In this document: in pieces, positions 1 through 7,811 of the stretch | Position numbering within the stretch: position 1 is the stretch's first letter | Layout of the letters: every line of letters starts with the position of its first letter | Notes under the pieces: generated by a model | What the model was told of the DNA's origin: nothing | The model's input: only the letters and a program-made list of their open reading frames with translations | Databases searched by the model: none | Translations under genes and position numbers: made by a program | Assembly (NCBI GenBank): GCA_903884065.1 | Contig: CAISDL010000002.1 | Span: 1-64,000 of the forward strand | DNA: 64,000 nucleotides | Reading direction: 5' to 3' | Origin: an uncultured Actinomycetes bacterium | GTDB taxonomy: Bacteria > Actinomycetota > Actinomycetes > Mycobacteriales > Mycobacteriaceae

Positions 1-448
1 AGGCTTCGGCCTTCTCGACGGCCGCGGGGTGGATGTCCTCGGGCAGGTCTCGGACGAACTTCTGGATGGCACGCAGGTGCTCGACGTCGAGCAGGCCCGC
101 GTCCCAGGCGGTGGCCGTCGCCGGCAACACCGGAGGCAGGGTCTGGCCGGTGAGAGTGGTGCGTTGCTGCAGTTGCTCGGCGTCGCGGATGCGCCGGCGC
201 GCCTCGGCGGGGCTGATGCGCACCACATCGGCGATCACCTTCGCGCACGCCCCGCCCAGGGCCGCATCGCCGCAGCGCGCCAGGGAACCGGCCAGCACGT
301 AGGTGCGCGACCGGATGCCCCGCGCCAGCGTTTCCAGCCGTTCCAGTGCGTCCAACCGCTCGCGAACCGACAGCGCGTCGACATCGACAGCGGCCAACAC
401 CTCGACCCCGCGGCCGAGCGCCTCCAGCGCAACCGATATCGAACTCAT
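1..448 (-). CDS. DUF222 / 13E12-repeat family protein, N-terminal part (cut by window edge)
   Basis: I translated this frame directly from the minus strand. It is open from an ATG at 448 to the window edge (149 codons) and starts MSSISVALEALGRGVEVLAA. The text contains the helical pattern typical of DUF222 N-termini: ERLDALERLETLARGIRSR, then ISPAEARRRIRDAEQL, then LDVEHLRAI. Family members are usually 400-500 residues with a C-terminal HNH nuclease domain, which would lie outside the window. The start is supported by a -10-like hexamer seven bases upstream (leaderless arrangement) and by an SOS box that straddles the ATG. In M. tuberculosis several 13E12 proteins are, from memory, DNA-damage inducible. 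The true function is unknown. A second, divergent member lies at the other end of the window (61755). Confidence 0.8.
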   Translation of the reverse strand, partial: MSSISVALEALGRGVEVLAAVDVDALSVRERLDALERLETLARGIRSRTYVLAGSLARCGDAALGGACAKVIADVVRISPAEARRRIRDAEQLQQRTTLTGQTLPPVLPATATAWDAGLLDVEHLRAIQKFVRDLPEDIHPAAVEKAEA

Positions 449-461
449 GTTCGAAACAATA
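439..461 (-). promoter_or_regulatory. LexA-type SOS box overlapping start codon, plus leaderless -10
   Basis: Positions 439-454 read TCGAACTCATGTTCGA, a perfect TCGAAC-N4-GTTCGA palindrome, which is the mycobacterial/Gram-positive SOS-box consensus. Its four central bases contain the CAT (minus-strand ATG) of the DUF222 gene. On the minus strand TATTGT (456-461) fits the mycobacterial -10 pattern TANNNT and lies 7 nt before the ATG, so transcription probably starts at the ATG. LexA bound here would block initiation. This is inference from motif and geometry. Confidence 0.75.
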
Positions 462-530
462 CGTCGGCCCACCGACCGAAACGCGCCCATCACCCTCGCC
501 TGTGGATCAACGCGGGACTGTGGAAAACGC

Positions 531-1307
531 CTAACTTCCCGTCCAGTTCGGGGGGCGCTTCTCGGCGAAGGCGATCGCCCCCTCCTTGGCGTCGTTGGAC
601 CCGAACACCGGCATGATGATTTTCATCTGCTCGCGCCACTGGTCCTCGGGGGTCCATCCGCGCGACTCCACGATGATCCGCTTGGTGGCCGCCACCGCCA
701 GTGGGCCGTTGGCGGTGATCCGCTCGGCCAACCCGATAGCCGCCTCCAACGCGTGACCGGGCTCGGCAAGCACGTTGACCATGCCGAGTTCGTGAGCACG
801 TTCGGCGGAGAGCTGATCGCCGGTCAGCGCCAACTCCATCGCGATCGCGGAGGGAATGCGCTGCGGCAGTCGCAGCAACCCTCCCCCGGCGGCCACCAGT
901 CCGCGCTTGACCTCGGGGATGCCGAACGCCGAATTCCGCGCCGCCACAATGAGATCGGTGGCCAACGCCAGCTCGGTACCGCCGGCCAGTGCATACCCCT
1001 CCACCGCGGCGATGAGCGGCTTGACCGGGGGCCGCTCGGTGAAGCCCAATCCGCGGCCCTTGACCGCAACGTTCTCCCCGCGGGCGAACGCCTTGAGGTC
1101 CATGCCGGCGCAGAACATCCCGCCAGCCCCGGTGAGGATCCCCACCGAGAGCCCGGGATCGTCGTCGAGTTGGTCCATCGCGGCCGCGAGGCCGTGGCTC
1201 ACCGCGGCGTTGGCGGCGTTCTTGGCCTCCGGCCGGTTGATGGTGATGATCAGAATGCGGTCACGCTTCTCGGTAAGGACGGCGTCACTGCCGGCTTCTT
1301 CGCTCAT
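531..1307 (-). CDS. Enoyl-CoA hydratase/isomerase (crotonase family)
   Basis: A 258-residue crotonase, the usual length. The two oxyanion-hole segments are visible as GGMFCAGMDLKAF (about 62-74) and ALAGGTELALATDL (about 106-119). Both catalytic glutamates of hydratases appear to be kept (E112 in GGTEL, E132 in FGIPEVKRG). It should hydrate trans-2-enoyl-CoA in cytosolic beta-oxidation. I chose the ATG at 1307 (MSEEAGSDAV) over an upstream in-frame ATG at 1361 because the latter would run into the divergent esterase gene, and because TACCAT ends 6 nt before 1307, fitting a leaderless start. The gene is divergent from the esterase at 1341. By synteny it could correspond to EchA1, which I cannot confirm. 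Confidence 0.88.
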   Translation of the reverse strand: MSEEAGSDAVLTEKRDRILIITINRPEAKNAANAAVSHGLAAAMDQLDDDPGLSVGILTGAGGMFCAGMDLKAFARGENVAVKGRGLGFTERPPVKPLIAAVEGYALAGGTELALATDLIVAARNSAFGIPEVKRGLVAAGGGLLRLPQRIPSAIAMELALTGDQLSAERAHELGMVNVLAEPGHALEAAIGLAERITANGPLAVAATKRIIVESRGWTPEDQWREQMKIIMPVFGSNDAKEGAIAFAEKRPPNWTGS

Positions 1308-1340
1308 CCGGCGATGGTATCCAGCGGCATAATGGCGGCC
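1308..1340. promoter_or_regulatory. Compact divergent promoter region for two leaderless genes
   Basis: Only 33 bp separate the two divergent start codons. On the minus strand TACCAT (complement of 1314-1319) lies 6 nt from the ATG at 1307. On the plus strand CATAAT (1328-1333) lies 7 nt from the ATG at 1341. Both fit mycobacterial -10 elements placed for leaderless transcripts. No Shine-Dalgarno sequence is present for either gene, which agrees with that reading. Confidence 0.5.
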
Positions 1341-2231
1341 ATGCCCAACGACGACATCCACCCGGAGCTACGCCGGGTGGCGCGGTTCGTCCCCACACTG
1401 ACCATTCACCGGTGGGCTCTTCCGCTGGTGCGCAGACTCACCTTGCGCCGGCCGGGCAACGACGGCGTCGACGTGCTCATGCTGCCGTCCGGCGCGGGTG
1501 CCCGGTTGTACCGCCCGGCGGGAACGACCGACCCGACCCCCGCGCTGCTGTGGATTCACGGCGGCGGCTACCTGATCGGCAGCCCCGAACAGGACGACGT
1601 GCTGTGTCGCCGCTACGTCGACCGGTTGGGCATCACCGTCGCGGCCGTCCGGTACCGCCTTGCTCCCGAACACCCGTACCCCGTGCCCCTCGAAGACTGC
1701 TACAGCGTGCTCACGTGGCTGGCCGGACTGCCCGGGGTCGACTCGGCTCGGATCGCCATCGGCGGGGCCAGCGCGGGCGGTGGACTGACCGCGGCGCTGG
1801 CCTTTCTGACCAGAGACCGCGGCGAGGTGACTCCGGTGCTGCAGGTGCTGTCCTATCCCATGCTCGATGACAGAACCATCGACCCCGCGCTCGACAAACC
1901 CGGCTTCCGGTTGTGGAACACCAAGAACAATCGGTTCGGCTGGGCCTCCTACCTCGGTAGCGCCGACCGCGAGTCGGCCGTGCCGGCCCGTCGTTCCGAT
2001 CTGGAGGGTTTACCGCCGGCGTGGCTCGGTGTCGGGACACTTGACCTGTTCCACGGCGAAGACCTGACCTATGCGGAGCGGCTCAATGCCGCCGGTGTCC
2101 CGTGCGAGGTGCACGAGGTGCCGGGCGCTTTCCACGGATTCGACGGGATCGCCCCGAAAGCCGCCATCTCCCAGGCTTATTTCGACAGCACATGTGCGGC
2201 CCTGCGCGGCGCCCTGACGCCGGTCGGGTGA
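1341..2231 (+). CDS. HSL-family alpha/beta hydrolase (carboxylesterase/lipase)
   Basis: A 296-residue esterase of the hormone-sensitive-lipase type. The oxyanion-hole motif HGGG is at residues 73-76 (WIHGGGYLIG), and the nucleophile elbow GASAGG places the catalytic Ser at 144. The acid is likely in GTLDLFHGED and the His in GAFHGFDG near the C-terminus. It should hydrolyse short to medium acyl esters. The ATG at 1341 (MPNDDIHPEL) is preferred over ATG 1332 because CATAAT sits 7 nt upstream of 1341, a leaderless layout. The gene is followed after 6 bp by two acyl-CoA dehydrogenases, suggesting an ester- or lipid-degradation operon. It resembles LipC/LipH-type mycobacterial Lip proteins; I do not assign a symbol. 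Confidence 0.88.
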   Translation: MPNDDIHPELRRVARFVPTLTIHRWALPLVRRLTLRRPGNDGVDVLMLPSGAGARLYRPAGTTDPTPALLWIHGGGYLIGSPEQDDVLCRRYVDRLGITVAAVRYRLAPEHPYPVPLEDCYSVLTWLAGLPGVDSARIAIGGASAGGGLTAALAFLTRDRGEVTPVLQVLSYPMLDDRTIDPALDKPGFRLWNTKNNRFGWASYLGSADRESAVPARRSDLEGLPPAWLGVGTLDLFHGEDLTYAERLNAAGVPCEVHEVPGAFHGFDGIAPKAAISQAYFDSTCAALRGALTPVG

Positions 2232-2237
2232 TCGACG

Positions 2238-3356
2238 ATGTCCACCGCGCTCAACTCCGAACTACGCGCCCTGCGCGACGCCGTCGCCGACCTGCTGGCC
2301 AAACGCTCACCCGAGGCGGAGGTGCGCCGCCTGATGGCCGGTGACACCGGGTACGACGCCGACGTCTGGGCCGAGATGGCCGCCATGGGTCTGCTGGGTC
2401 TCACGATTCCCGAGGAGTTCGGCGGTACCGGCGCGGGAGCGGCGGAACTGGCCGTCGTGAGCGAGCAGATGGGGGCGGCACTGCTGTGCGCACCGTTTCT
2501 GTCCGCCGCGGTCCTGACCCCGTATCTGCTGCTGGCCCTGGGTGATACCGCCGAGTGCGCCGAGGCACTCCCCCGCGTCGCCGCGGGCGAGTTGATCGCG
2601 ACCGTGGCATTCGCCGAACGTGGGGACGCCCGCCCGCCGCAACACCCGGCCACCGTCGCGACCGATGACGACGGGGGCTGGTCACTGACCGGCGAGAAGA
2701 ACTTCATTCTCGACGCCACCGCCGCCGAACGCTTCTATGTTCTGGCTCAGTGTGATTCCGGCGCAGGGATTTTCGCCGTCGATCGCCACGCGCCCGGCCT
2801 GTCGGCGTCCGCGCTGAGCACCGTCGACCAGACCCGCAAGCAAGGCCGGCTCACGCTCACCAACACCCCCGGCCGGCTTGTCGGCACCATCGGGGCGGGG
2901 TCGGCGGCACTCGACGCCGCGCTGGACCGCTCTGCGATCGCGCTGATCGCCGAGCAGGCCGGCGGTGCGATGCACGCCATGGGAATGGCAGTCGACTACG
3001 CCCGCAACCGATTCCAGTTCGCACGGGCGATCGGCAGTTTTCAGGCCGTCAAACACCTCTGCGTCGACATGCTGCTCGAGGCCCAGTCGACGGTGTCGGC
3101 CGCGCGTCACGTCGCCGCGGCCTTCGACGCCGGAGAGTCCGACCGGCTCACCGATCTCGCACTGGCGCAGGCGTACTGCTCGGAGGCGTATGTGAGCACC
3201 GCCGCGACCACGATCCAGGTGCACGGCGGTATCGGCTTCACCTGGGAACACCCGGCCCATCTCTACCTGCGCCGGGCCCGTACCGATGCGCAGATCTTCG
3301 GCGACCCGGCGTGGCACCGCGAGCGGTATGTGCGACTGCGAGAGGAGATCTCATGA
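2238..3356 (+). CDS. Acyl-CoA dehydrogenase, smaller subunit-like (FadE)
   Basis: A 372-residue acyl-CoA dehydrogenase. The N-terminal helical part contains the family pattern GLLGLTIPEEFGGTGAG (about 54-70). The C-terminal part contains IQVHGGIGFTWEHPAHLYLR, where the Glu of TWEH occupies the position of the catalytic base. The middle FAD-contacting strand is weak: the typical SEPxxGSD motif is absent. Its partner at 3353, which overlaps by 4 bp (ATGA), has that motif but lacks a comparable WEH segment. This division matches the alpha2beta2 FadE heterotetramers known from mycobacterial steroid side-chain degradation (FadE26/27, FadE28/29 type). The substrate is unknown. Confidence 0.87.
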   Translation: MSTALNSELRALRDAVADLLAKRSPEAEVRRLMAGDTGYDADVWAEMAAMGLLGLTIPEEFGGTGAGAAELAVVSEQMGAALLCAPFLSAAVLTPYLLLALGDTAECAEALPRVAAGELIATVAFAERGDARPPQHPATVATDDDGGWSLTGEKNFILDATAAERFYVLAQCDSGAGIFAVDRHAPGLSASALSTVDQTRKQGRLTLTNTPGRLVGTIGAGSAALDAALDRSAIALIAEQAGGAMHAMGMAVDYARNRFQFARAIGSFQAVKHLCVDMLLEAQSTVSAARHVAAAFDAGESDRLTDLALAQAYCSEAYVSTAATTIQVHGGIGFTWEHPAHLYLRRARTDAQIFGDPAWHRERYVRLREEIS

Positions 3357-4525
3357 ACGACTCGACTGACGATCAGGTCCGCGCGGACGTCCGAGCATGG
3401 CTGGCGGAGAACTGGGATCCCGCAATGGACCGTGGCGAGTGGTCACTCCGGGTGTTCGACGCCGGTTGGTCGGCCCCTAGTTGGGAGCCGAAGTGGGGCG
3501 GGCGGGGCCTCACCGATACCCAATCCCGAATAGTGGCGAAGGAATTCGCGGCCGTCGGCGCCCGCGGCAGTGGTATGGACCGCTCCGACCTGCTGGCCTG
3601 CACCCTGCAGGATCTGGGCACCGAGGAGCAGAAGCAGCGGCTGATCCCACCGTCGGTGCGCGGCGAGACCCGCTGGTGCCTGCTTTACAGCGAACCCGGC
3701 GCCGGTTCGGATCTCGCCGGCCTGCGCACCCGGGCCGAGCGGGACGGCGACGACTGGGTGGTCAACGGCCAGAAGGTGTGGACGTCATTCGCCAAGACGG
3801 CCGACTACGGACTGCTGGTCGCGCGGACGGACTGGGATGCGCCCAAGCACAAGGGAATCAGCTTCTTCATCTTCCCGATGCGCCAGCCCGGGGTGGAAGT
3901 CCGGCCGATTCACCAGATCACCGGTGAGTCGGAGTTCAACGAGGTGTTCATCACCGACGCTCGGGTTCCGCACGCCAACCTGGTGGGCGAACCCGGCGGC
4001 GGCTGGCCGGTGTTGCAGTCGGCGCTGGCCTACGAGCGTCGGCTGATGGGTGACCTTGCCCGGACCGCGCGCTCCAGCCGCGACCTCAAGCCCGACGCCG
4101 ACAGCCTGATCGGCATGGCCCGCTCCGCCGGGAAGCTGGCCGACCCCTTCATCCGCCAGGAGATCGCCCGGGTCGAGGCGTATGCGGCAGTCAACCGCTG
4201 GAACACCCGGCGGGCGAAGGCGACCGGGGACCGGGCCGAGGCCGCCACCCTGTTGGCGCTGGGCAAAATCGCGATGTCCCGGATCCTGCATGAGACGGCC
4301 GCCGTGCAGACCGAGATCGTCGGGCCGCAATCGATGCTCGCCGGGCCCGAGAACCCCGTGGGCGACGGGGTCACCTTCCGCACGCTCAACGCCTACTTCA
4401 CCTCGATCGGCGGCGGAACCGACCAGATCCAGCGCAACATCGTCGGCGAGCGGGTGCTGGGGCTGCCCAAGGAGCCCGAGCCTTTCAAGGACGCCCCGTT
4501 CCGAGACCTGCCCACCGGTTCCTGA
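3353..4525 (+). CDS. Acyl-CoA dehydrogenase, larger subunit-like (FadE)
   Basis: A 391-residue acyl-CoA dehydrogenase. It carries the FAD/substrate motif YSEPGAGSDLAGL (about 117-129), VNGQKVWTS in the beta domain, and the C-terminal nucleotide-contact segment GGGTDQIQRNIVGERVLGLP. The start is the ATG at 3353, overlapping the stop of the upstream FadE (ATGA), which implies translational coupling and supports a heteromeric enzyme. An upstream in-frame ATG at 3311 is rejected because it lies deep inside the preceding gene. With the esterase at 1341 and EchA nearby, the pair probably desaturates the CoA thioester of a lipid or steroid-like acid, which is inference. Confidence 0.88.
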   Translation: MNDSTDDQVRADVRAWLAENWDPAMDRGEWSLRVFDAGWSAPSWEPKWGGRGLTDTQSRIVAKEFAAVGARGSGMDRSDLLACTLQDLGTEEQKQRLIPPSVRGETRWCLLYSEPGAGSDLAGLRTRAERDGDDWVVNGQKVWTSFAKTADYGLLVARTDWDAPKHKGISFFIFPMRQPGVEVRPIHQITGESEFNEVFITDARVPHANLVGEPGGGWPVLQSALAYERRLMGDLARTARSSRDLKPDADSLIGMARSAGKLADPFIRQEIARVEAYAAVNRWNTRRAKATGDRAEAATLLALGKIAMSRILHETAAVQTEIVGPQSMLAGPENPVGDGVTFRTLNAYFTSIGGGTDQIQRNIVGERVLGLPKEPEPFKDAPFRDLPTGS

Positions 4526-4544
4526 CTTCATTGCCGGGAGGAAT

Positions 4545-4560
4545 GAGTAACCTCATACTC
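4545..4560. promoter_or_regulatory. Short inverted repeat overlapping a possible -10
   Basis: GAGTA (4545-4549) and TACTC (4556-4560) form a perfect 5-bp inverted repeat with a 6-bp spacer, about 55 bp before the cyclic-nucleotide-binding gene. CATACT inside the right arm could be a -10 element. It may be an operator for the next gene, but it is short enough to arise by chance. Confidence 0.25.
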
Positions 4561-4613
4561 GACGTCGGCCACCCTGCGGGCCGATTCCACCACCGAGGAA
4601 AGAGTCCGCCGCC

Positions 4614-5210
4614 ATGGTCGCAAACGACAAGTCATGGAATGAACTGCGCGAGGGGGAAGACGCCCGTCGGCTGCGCGAGTTCCCAGCTTTCGGGAATTTC
4701 TCCGACGACGAGCTGCACCGCCTCGTCCGGGCAGCACATCACGATTCAACGTCCGCGCCGTGGCCGCTGATTCATGAACAGACCCCCTCGGATGCCTGCT
4801 ACATCCTGCTCAGCGGCGAGGTAGGGGTATACGTCGGCCGGGACCACATCGCGACGTTGGGACCGGGCGAGGTGATCGGCGAATCCGCCCTCCGCAGTGG
4901 GAAGCTGCGCTCGGCGACGGTGACAACGACCGGGCCGACCGAGGTGCTGCGTATCGAGCGCGATGATCTTGCGAGCCTGCTCGACGAGATCCCCGCATTG
5001 CGTGAACTGATCGACGCGACTGCGGCGCAACACGTTCCCGTGACTCCCGCCCACGCGCCGGAGGACTCGGAACCGAAGCGCGCCAAGGTCAACGCCGCAG
5101 TCCCCACGGACCTGGTCAGTCGGTTCGAAGAAGCTGCCAAGGGTGCCGGCGTGGGTGTCGCGGCCGCACTCGAGGATGCACTCGCCCAGTGGATCGACCG
5201 CAACAGCTGA
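4614..5210 (+). CDS. Cyclic-nucleotide-binding domain protein with a C-terminal RHH-like segment
   Basis: A 198-residue protein. Residues about 20-135 form a CRP-type cNMP-binding beta-roll. The phosphate-binding cassette is recognisable as GEVIGESALRSGKLRSATV, with the ligand-contacting Glu90 and Arg99 both kept, so nucleotide binding is plausible. There is no CRP winged-helix domain. A linker leads to a tail (about 157-198, KVNAAVPTDLVSRFEEAAKG and on) whose strand-helix-helix rhythm resembles ribbon-helix-helix or dimerisation segments; this is only a pattern impression. GAGGAAAGAG ends 9 nt before the ATG and serves as ribosome site. The gene stands between a plus-strand FadE pair and a convergent esterase, so it is probably monocistronic. 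Its target is unknown. Confidence 0.8.
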   Translation: MVANDKSWNELREGEDARRLREFPAFGNFSDDELHRLVRAAHHDSTSAPWPLIHEQTPSDACYILLSGEVGVYVGRDHIATLGPGEVIGESALRSGKLRSATVTTTGPTEVLRIERDDLASLLDEIPALRELIDATAAQHVPVTPAHAPEDSEPKRAKVNAAVPTDLVSRFEEAAKGAGVGVAAALEDALAQWIDRNS

Positions 5211-5216
5211 GGCTGA

Positions 5217-6749
5217 TCAGCGGAAGTGCAGGACGTCGCTGCCCCAGGCCGCACGGATGGGGGCGTCGGCGTCGTACACCATGGAGTCGGACCGGTCGAT
5301 GATCAGGCAGGCGCGGTCGGCCTCCTGATACGGGGTCCATTCCGGTTCGCCCGGTAACCCGATGGGCTTGGCGTGGGTGGCGAAATTGACCCAGCGCGTG
5401 CGGATGCGCTTGGACACCGCCTTCGCGGTCTTGGTCCCGCCCAGTTTCAGCGTGACGTCCTTGGGTGCACCGAGAGTGCCCCAGACATAGGGCAATTCGG
5501 TGGCATGGGCCGCACCGACCAGGAGCAGCTTCATCAGCGGGCTGGCGTAGTCGAACCGGTAGAGGTAGACCGGGGCCACCCTGCTGTGGCCTTCGGAGAA
5601 CCAGACCGACGGCATGCGGAACCCGACGTCGCTGCCAATGCTGAGCGCACGAGCCTTCCCCCGGTAGACCGACCCGAGTTTCTCCTCGGTGGGCAACTGA
5701 AGGTCCGGTTGCTCGGCGGCGATCTCGTTGAACATCGAGGTGATTGCCCGCGGGGTGATCGGCAGCAACGGTGAGCGCATCAGCCGGAACAGCGCGGCCT
5801 CGTTCTTGTTGGTGCCGATGACCAGGGGCACCGGATGGGTTCTGCCCTCGCGGGCCAGTTTCACCGGGTAGTCGTGCAGCAGATCGCCATCGACGATCGG
5901 CACGAAAGCCAGAGTGCCCGGATTGCGCACCGGGACTTCGTCGAAGACCTTCTTGGTGGCCGACAACAGCGCGGGTACGCCGACCTGCGCGAGCCGATCC
6001 GGTTGGGACGCAGGGATTCCCAGATGCTCGAGCACCTCGTGGGTCACCCGCTGAGCGCGTTTGTGGTCATAGACCGAGGTGGCCGGCGAACTCTGGGCGA
6101 TCGCGGTGTTGAACAGGCCCTCGGCGGCGGGAACCGCGAGCAGGGTGGTCACGATCCCGGCGCCGGCCGACTCGCCGAAGAGCGTGACCCGCGAGGGGTC
6201 CCCGCCGAAGGCGGCGATGTTGTCGCGGACCCAACACAACCCGGCCAGGACGTCACGGAGGCCGACGTTGGAGTCGAACCGTCCTCCGCCGGCAAGATCG
6301 GACAGGTCCAGGAAGCCGAAGACCCCGACCCGGTAGTTCAGCGAGACGACCACGACATCGCCGCTGCCGGCCAACCGGCGCCCGTCGTAGAGCGGCTGAC
6401 TGCTCGACCCGAGAACGTAGGCCCCGCCGTGCAGCCACACCATCACCGGCTTGCCGTCGCCGGGCGCCGTTCCCGACGGTGCCCAGACATTGACGAACAG
6501 GCAGTCCTCGTTCGGCGCGGCCCCGAGATCGAGGGGAAAGTTGGGCACCGGCGGCTGCGGGCACACGCAGCCGAAATCGTCGGCGTCGGCGACCTCGGTC
6601 CACCGCTGCGGGGGTTGCGGTGCGCGGAACCGCAGATCACCGACCGGGGGGGCGGCATACCGCACGCCCTTCCAGGACATGGCGGTGCCGTCGTCGATAC
6701 CGCGAACCGGACCGTAGACCGTGTCCACGACGGGATGATGGATCGGCAT
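5217..6749 (-). CDS. Type-B carboxylesterase (para-nitrobenzyl esterase family)
   Basis: A 510-residue carboxylesterase of usual length. Family landmarks in order are the N-terminal GPVRG and GVRYAAPPVGDLRF, EDCLFVNVWAP, oxyanion hole WLHGGAYVLGS, and the nucleophile elbow TLFGESAGAG with the catalytic Ser at about 194. HATELPYVWG supplies the His region. No signal peptide is visible, so it should act in the cytosol on ester substrates. AGGAGG lies four bases before the ATG. It is the last gene of a minus-strand series (FadD, DUF4190, MaoC, this gene), but the 51-bp gap upstream holds its own candidate operator. By position it matches LipW-neighbourhood genes of M. tuberculosis, but LipW is a different esterase family. 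Confidence 0.9.
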   Translation of the reverse strand: MPIHHPVVDTVYGPVRGIDDGTAMSWKGVRYAAPPVGDLRFRAPQPPQRWTEVADADDFGCVCPQPPVPNFPLDLGAAPNEDCLFVNVWAPSGTAPGDGKPVMVWLHGGAYVLGSSSQPLYDGRRLAGSGDVVVVSLNYRVGVFGFLDLSDLAGGGRFDSNVGLRDVLAGLCWVRDNIAAFGGDPSRVTLFGESAGAGIVTTLLAVPAAEGLFNTAIAQSSPATSVYDHKRAQRVTHEVLEHLGIPASQPDRLAQVGVPALLSATKKVFDEVPVRNPGTLAFVPIVDGDLLHDYPVKLAREGRTHPVPLVIGTNKNEAALFRLMRSPLLPITPRAITSMFNEIAAEQPDLQLPTEEKLGSVYRGKARALSIGSDVGFRMPSVWFSEGHSRVAPVYLYRFDYASPLMKLLLVGAAHATELPYVWGTLGAPKDVTLKLGGTKTAKAVSKRIRTRWVNFATHAKPIGLPGEPEWTPYQEADRACLIIDRSDSMVYDADAPIRAAWGSDVLHFR

Positions 6750-6766
6750 TGATCCTCCTGATCGGC

Positions 6767-6785
6767 GTAACAGTCCTAATGTTAC
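6767..6785. promoter_or_regulatory. 19-bp inverted repeat upstream of the carboxylesterase (candidate operator)
   Basis: GTAACAGTCCTAATGTTAC is a perfect 6-bp inverted repeat (GTAACA / TGTTAC) around a 7-bp spacer. It lies 18 bp upstream of the esterase start and covers any likely promoter: TAACAT, a TANNNT hexamer on the minus strand, lies inside it. Its size and symmetry suit a TetR- or GntR-type repressor. The regulator is not identified. Confidence 0.45.
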
Positions 6786-6800
6786 CCGCCGGTAATGCCC

Positions 6801-7802
6801 CTAAAAGTGCAGTGCTGTGTAGCGCCAGTCCAAAACCGGCCGGTCAGCGCCCTCGTCGCCGACGGCGTAGACCTGCGAGCGCAGGGTCAGCACCCCACCG
6901 CGGTCGCCTGGCAGCGGGTCGGCCCGCTCGATGTGCAGATCGCTGTAGAGCGTGTCGCCTTCGGCCACCGGGCCGGTGTGATCGCAGGACTGCCAGCCCA
7001 GGACCGTGACGAGATTCGGCAGCATCCTGCTCGCCTGGGCAAGGGCGAGGCCGATGGTATGCCCGCCGTACACCAGGCGTGCGCCGCCGGTGCGCCGATC
7101 ATGATGGGTGGCAGCGATATTCAGGGTCAGCCGGGCCAACTCCGGCGCGGAACTGACGACGTCGGCCGTGCTGCGCAGCACCGAGCCGGCCAGGTCGGCG
7201 CGGAAGTGCGGGCCCGGAATACGACGGCGGAAGGCGTCGGCGTTCCAATGGAGGGTCGGGTCGGCGGCGGGTGCGGGTCCGGCGCCGATTGCCGACAGGT
7301 CGTCGGCGTAGCCGGTGTCGTTGCCGCGGCCGGCGGCGTCCGGACTCAGCGGCAGCATCGCGCAGCGGTGGAAGTCGAGCACCAACTGCCCGATCTGGTC
7401 GACGGTGGTCATCCGCAGCACCGCCAGACCGGTCGGGACGCGGTCGGGCTTCGGGCTGTTCTGCTTGAGGGCGACGACCTCGGTTCGGGTGAACAGGCTG
7501 TCACCGATGACCGGGAATCGGTGGAAGGTCACGCCGCGGTAGAACAGATTGGCCTTGACCCGCTGCGTCGCCAGGGTGGACTGGCCGATCGCCACGTCAC
7601 ACACCAGCGCCGGGTGCGCCAGGACGGCCGGCACACCGGTCACGGCGTGCGCCAGTTCGGCGTCCAGGGCCAACCGCAGTCGGTCGCCGAGAATCGCCTG
7701 GTGTGTGGCCGCGACGCCGGGGGTGAGCGTCATGGACGGTGCCTGATCAAACACCTGCCCGACGACGAGGTCGTCGAAATACGGTCCGCCCGCGGCTGAC
7801 AC
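6801..7802 (-). CDS. Double-hotdog (R)-hydratase / MaoC-like dehydratase
   Basis: A 333-residue protein built as two hotdog folds. The N-terminal half opens with FDDLVVGQVFDQAPSMTLT, typical of MaoC-like proteins. The C-terminal half contains LVYGGHTIGLALAQASRMLPN, the hydratase-like segment in the second fold. It probably hydrates enoyl-CoA thioesters in the cytosol. The start is GTG 7802, nine bases after the DUF4190 stop. From memory, M. tuberculosis Rv0216 is a double-hotdog protein of this type at the matching position. It lies between an acyl-CoA ligase and an esterase on the same strand, which suggests acyl-chain processing. Confidence 0.85.
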   Translation of the reverse strand: MSAAGGPYFDDLVVGQVFDQAPSMTLTPGVAATHQAILGDRLRLALDAELAHAVTGVPAVLAHPALVCDVAIGQSTLATQRVKANLFYRGVTFHRFPVIGDSLFTRTEVVALKQNSPKPDRVPTGLAVLRMTTVDQIGQLVLDFHRCAMLPLSPDAAGRGNDTGYADDLSAIGAGPAPAADPTLHWNADAFRRRIPGPHFRADLAGSVLRSTADVVSSAPELARLTLNIAATHHDRRTGGARLVYGGHTIGLALAQASRMLPNLVTVLGWQSCDHTGPVAEGDTLYSDLHIERADPLPGDRGGVLTLRSQVYAVGDEGADRPVLDWRYTALHF

Positions 7803-7811
7803 GTCTGCCGA

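Noticed and set aside
303-1340. Long upstream extension of the esterase frame from 303
   Set aside because: The extension lies antisense to the enoyl-CoA hydratase; the esterase domain starts only after 1341, where a leaderless -10 is present.
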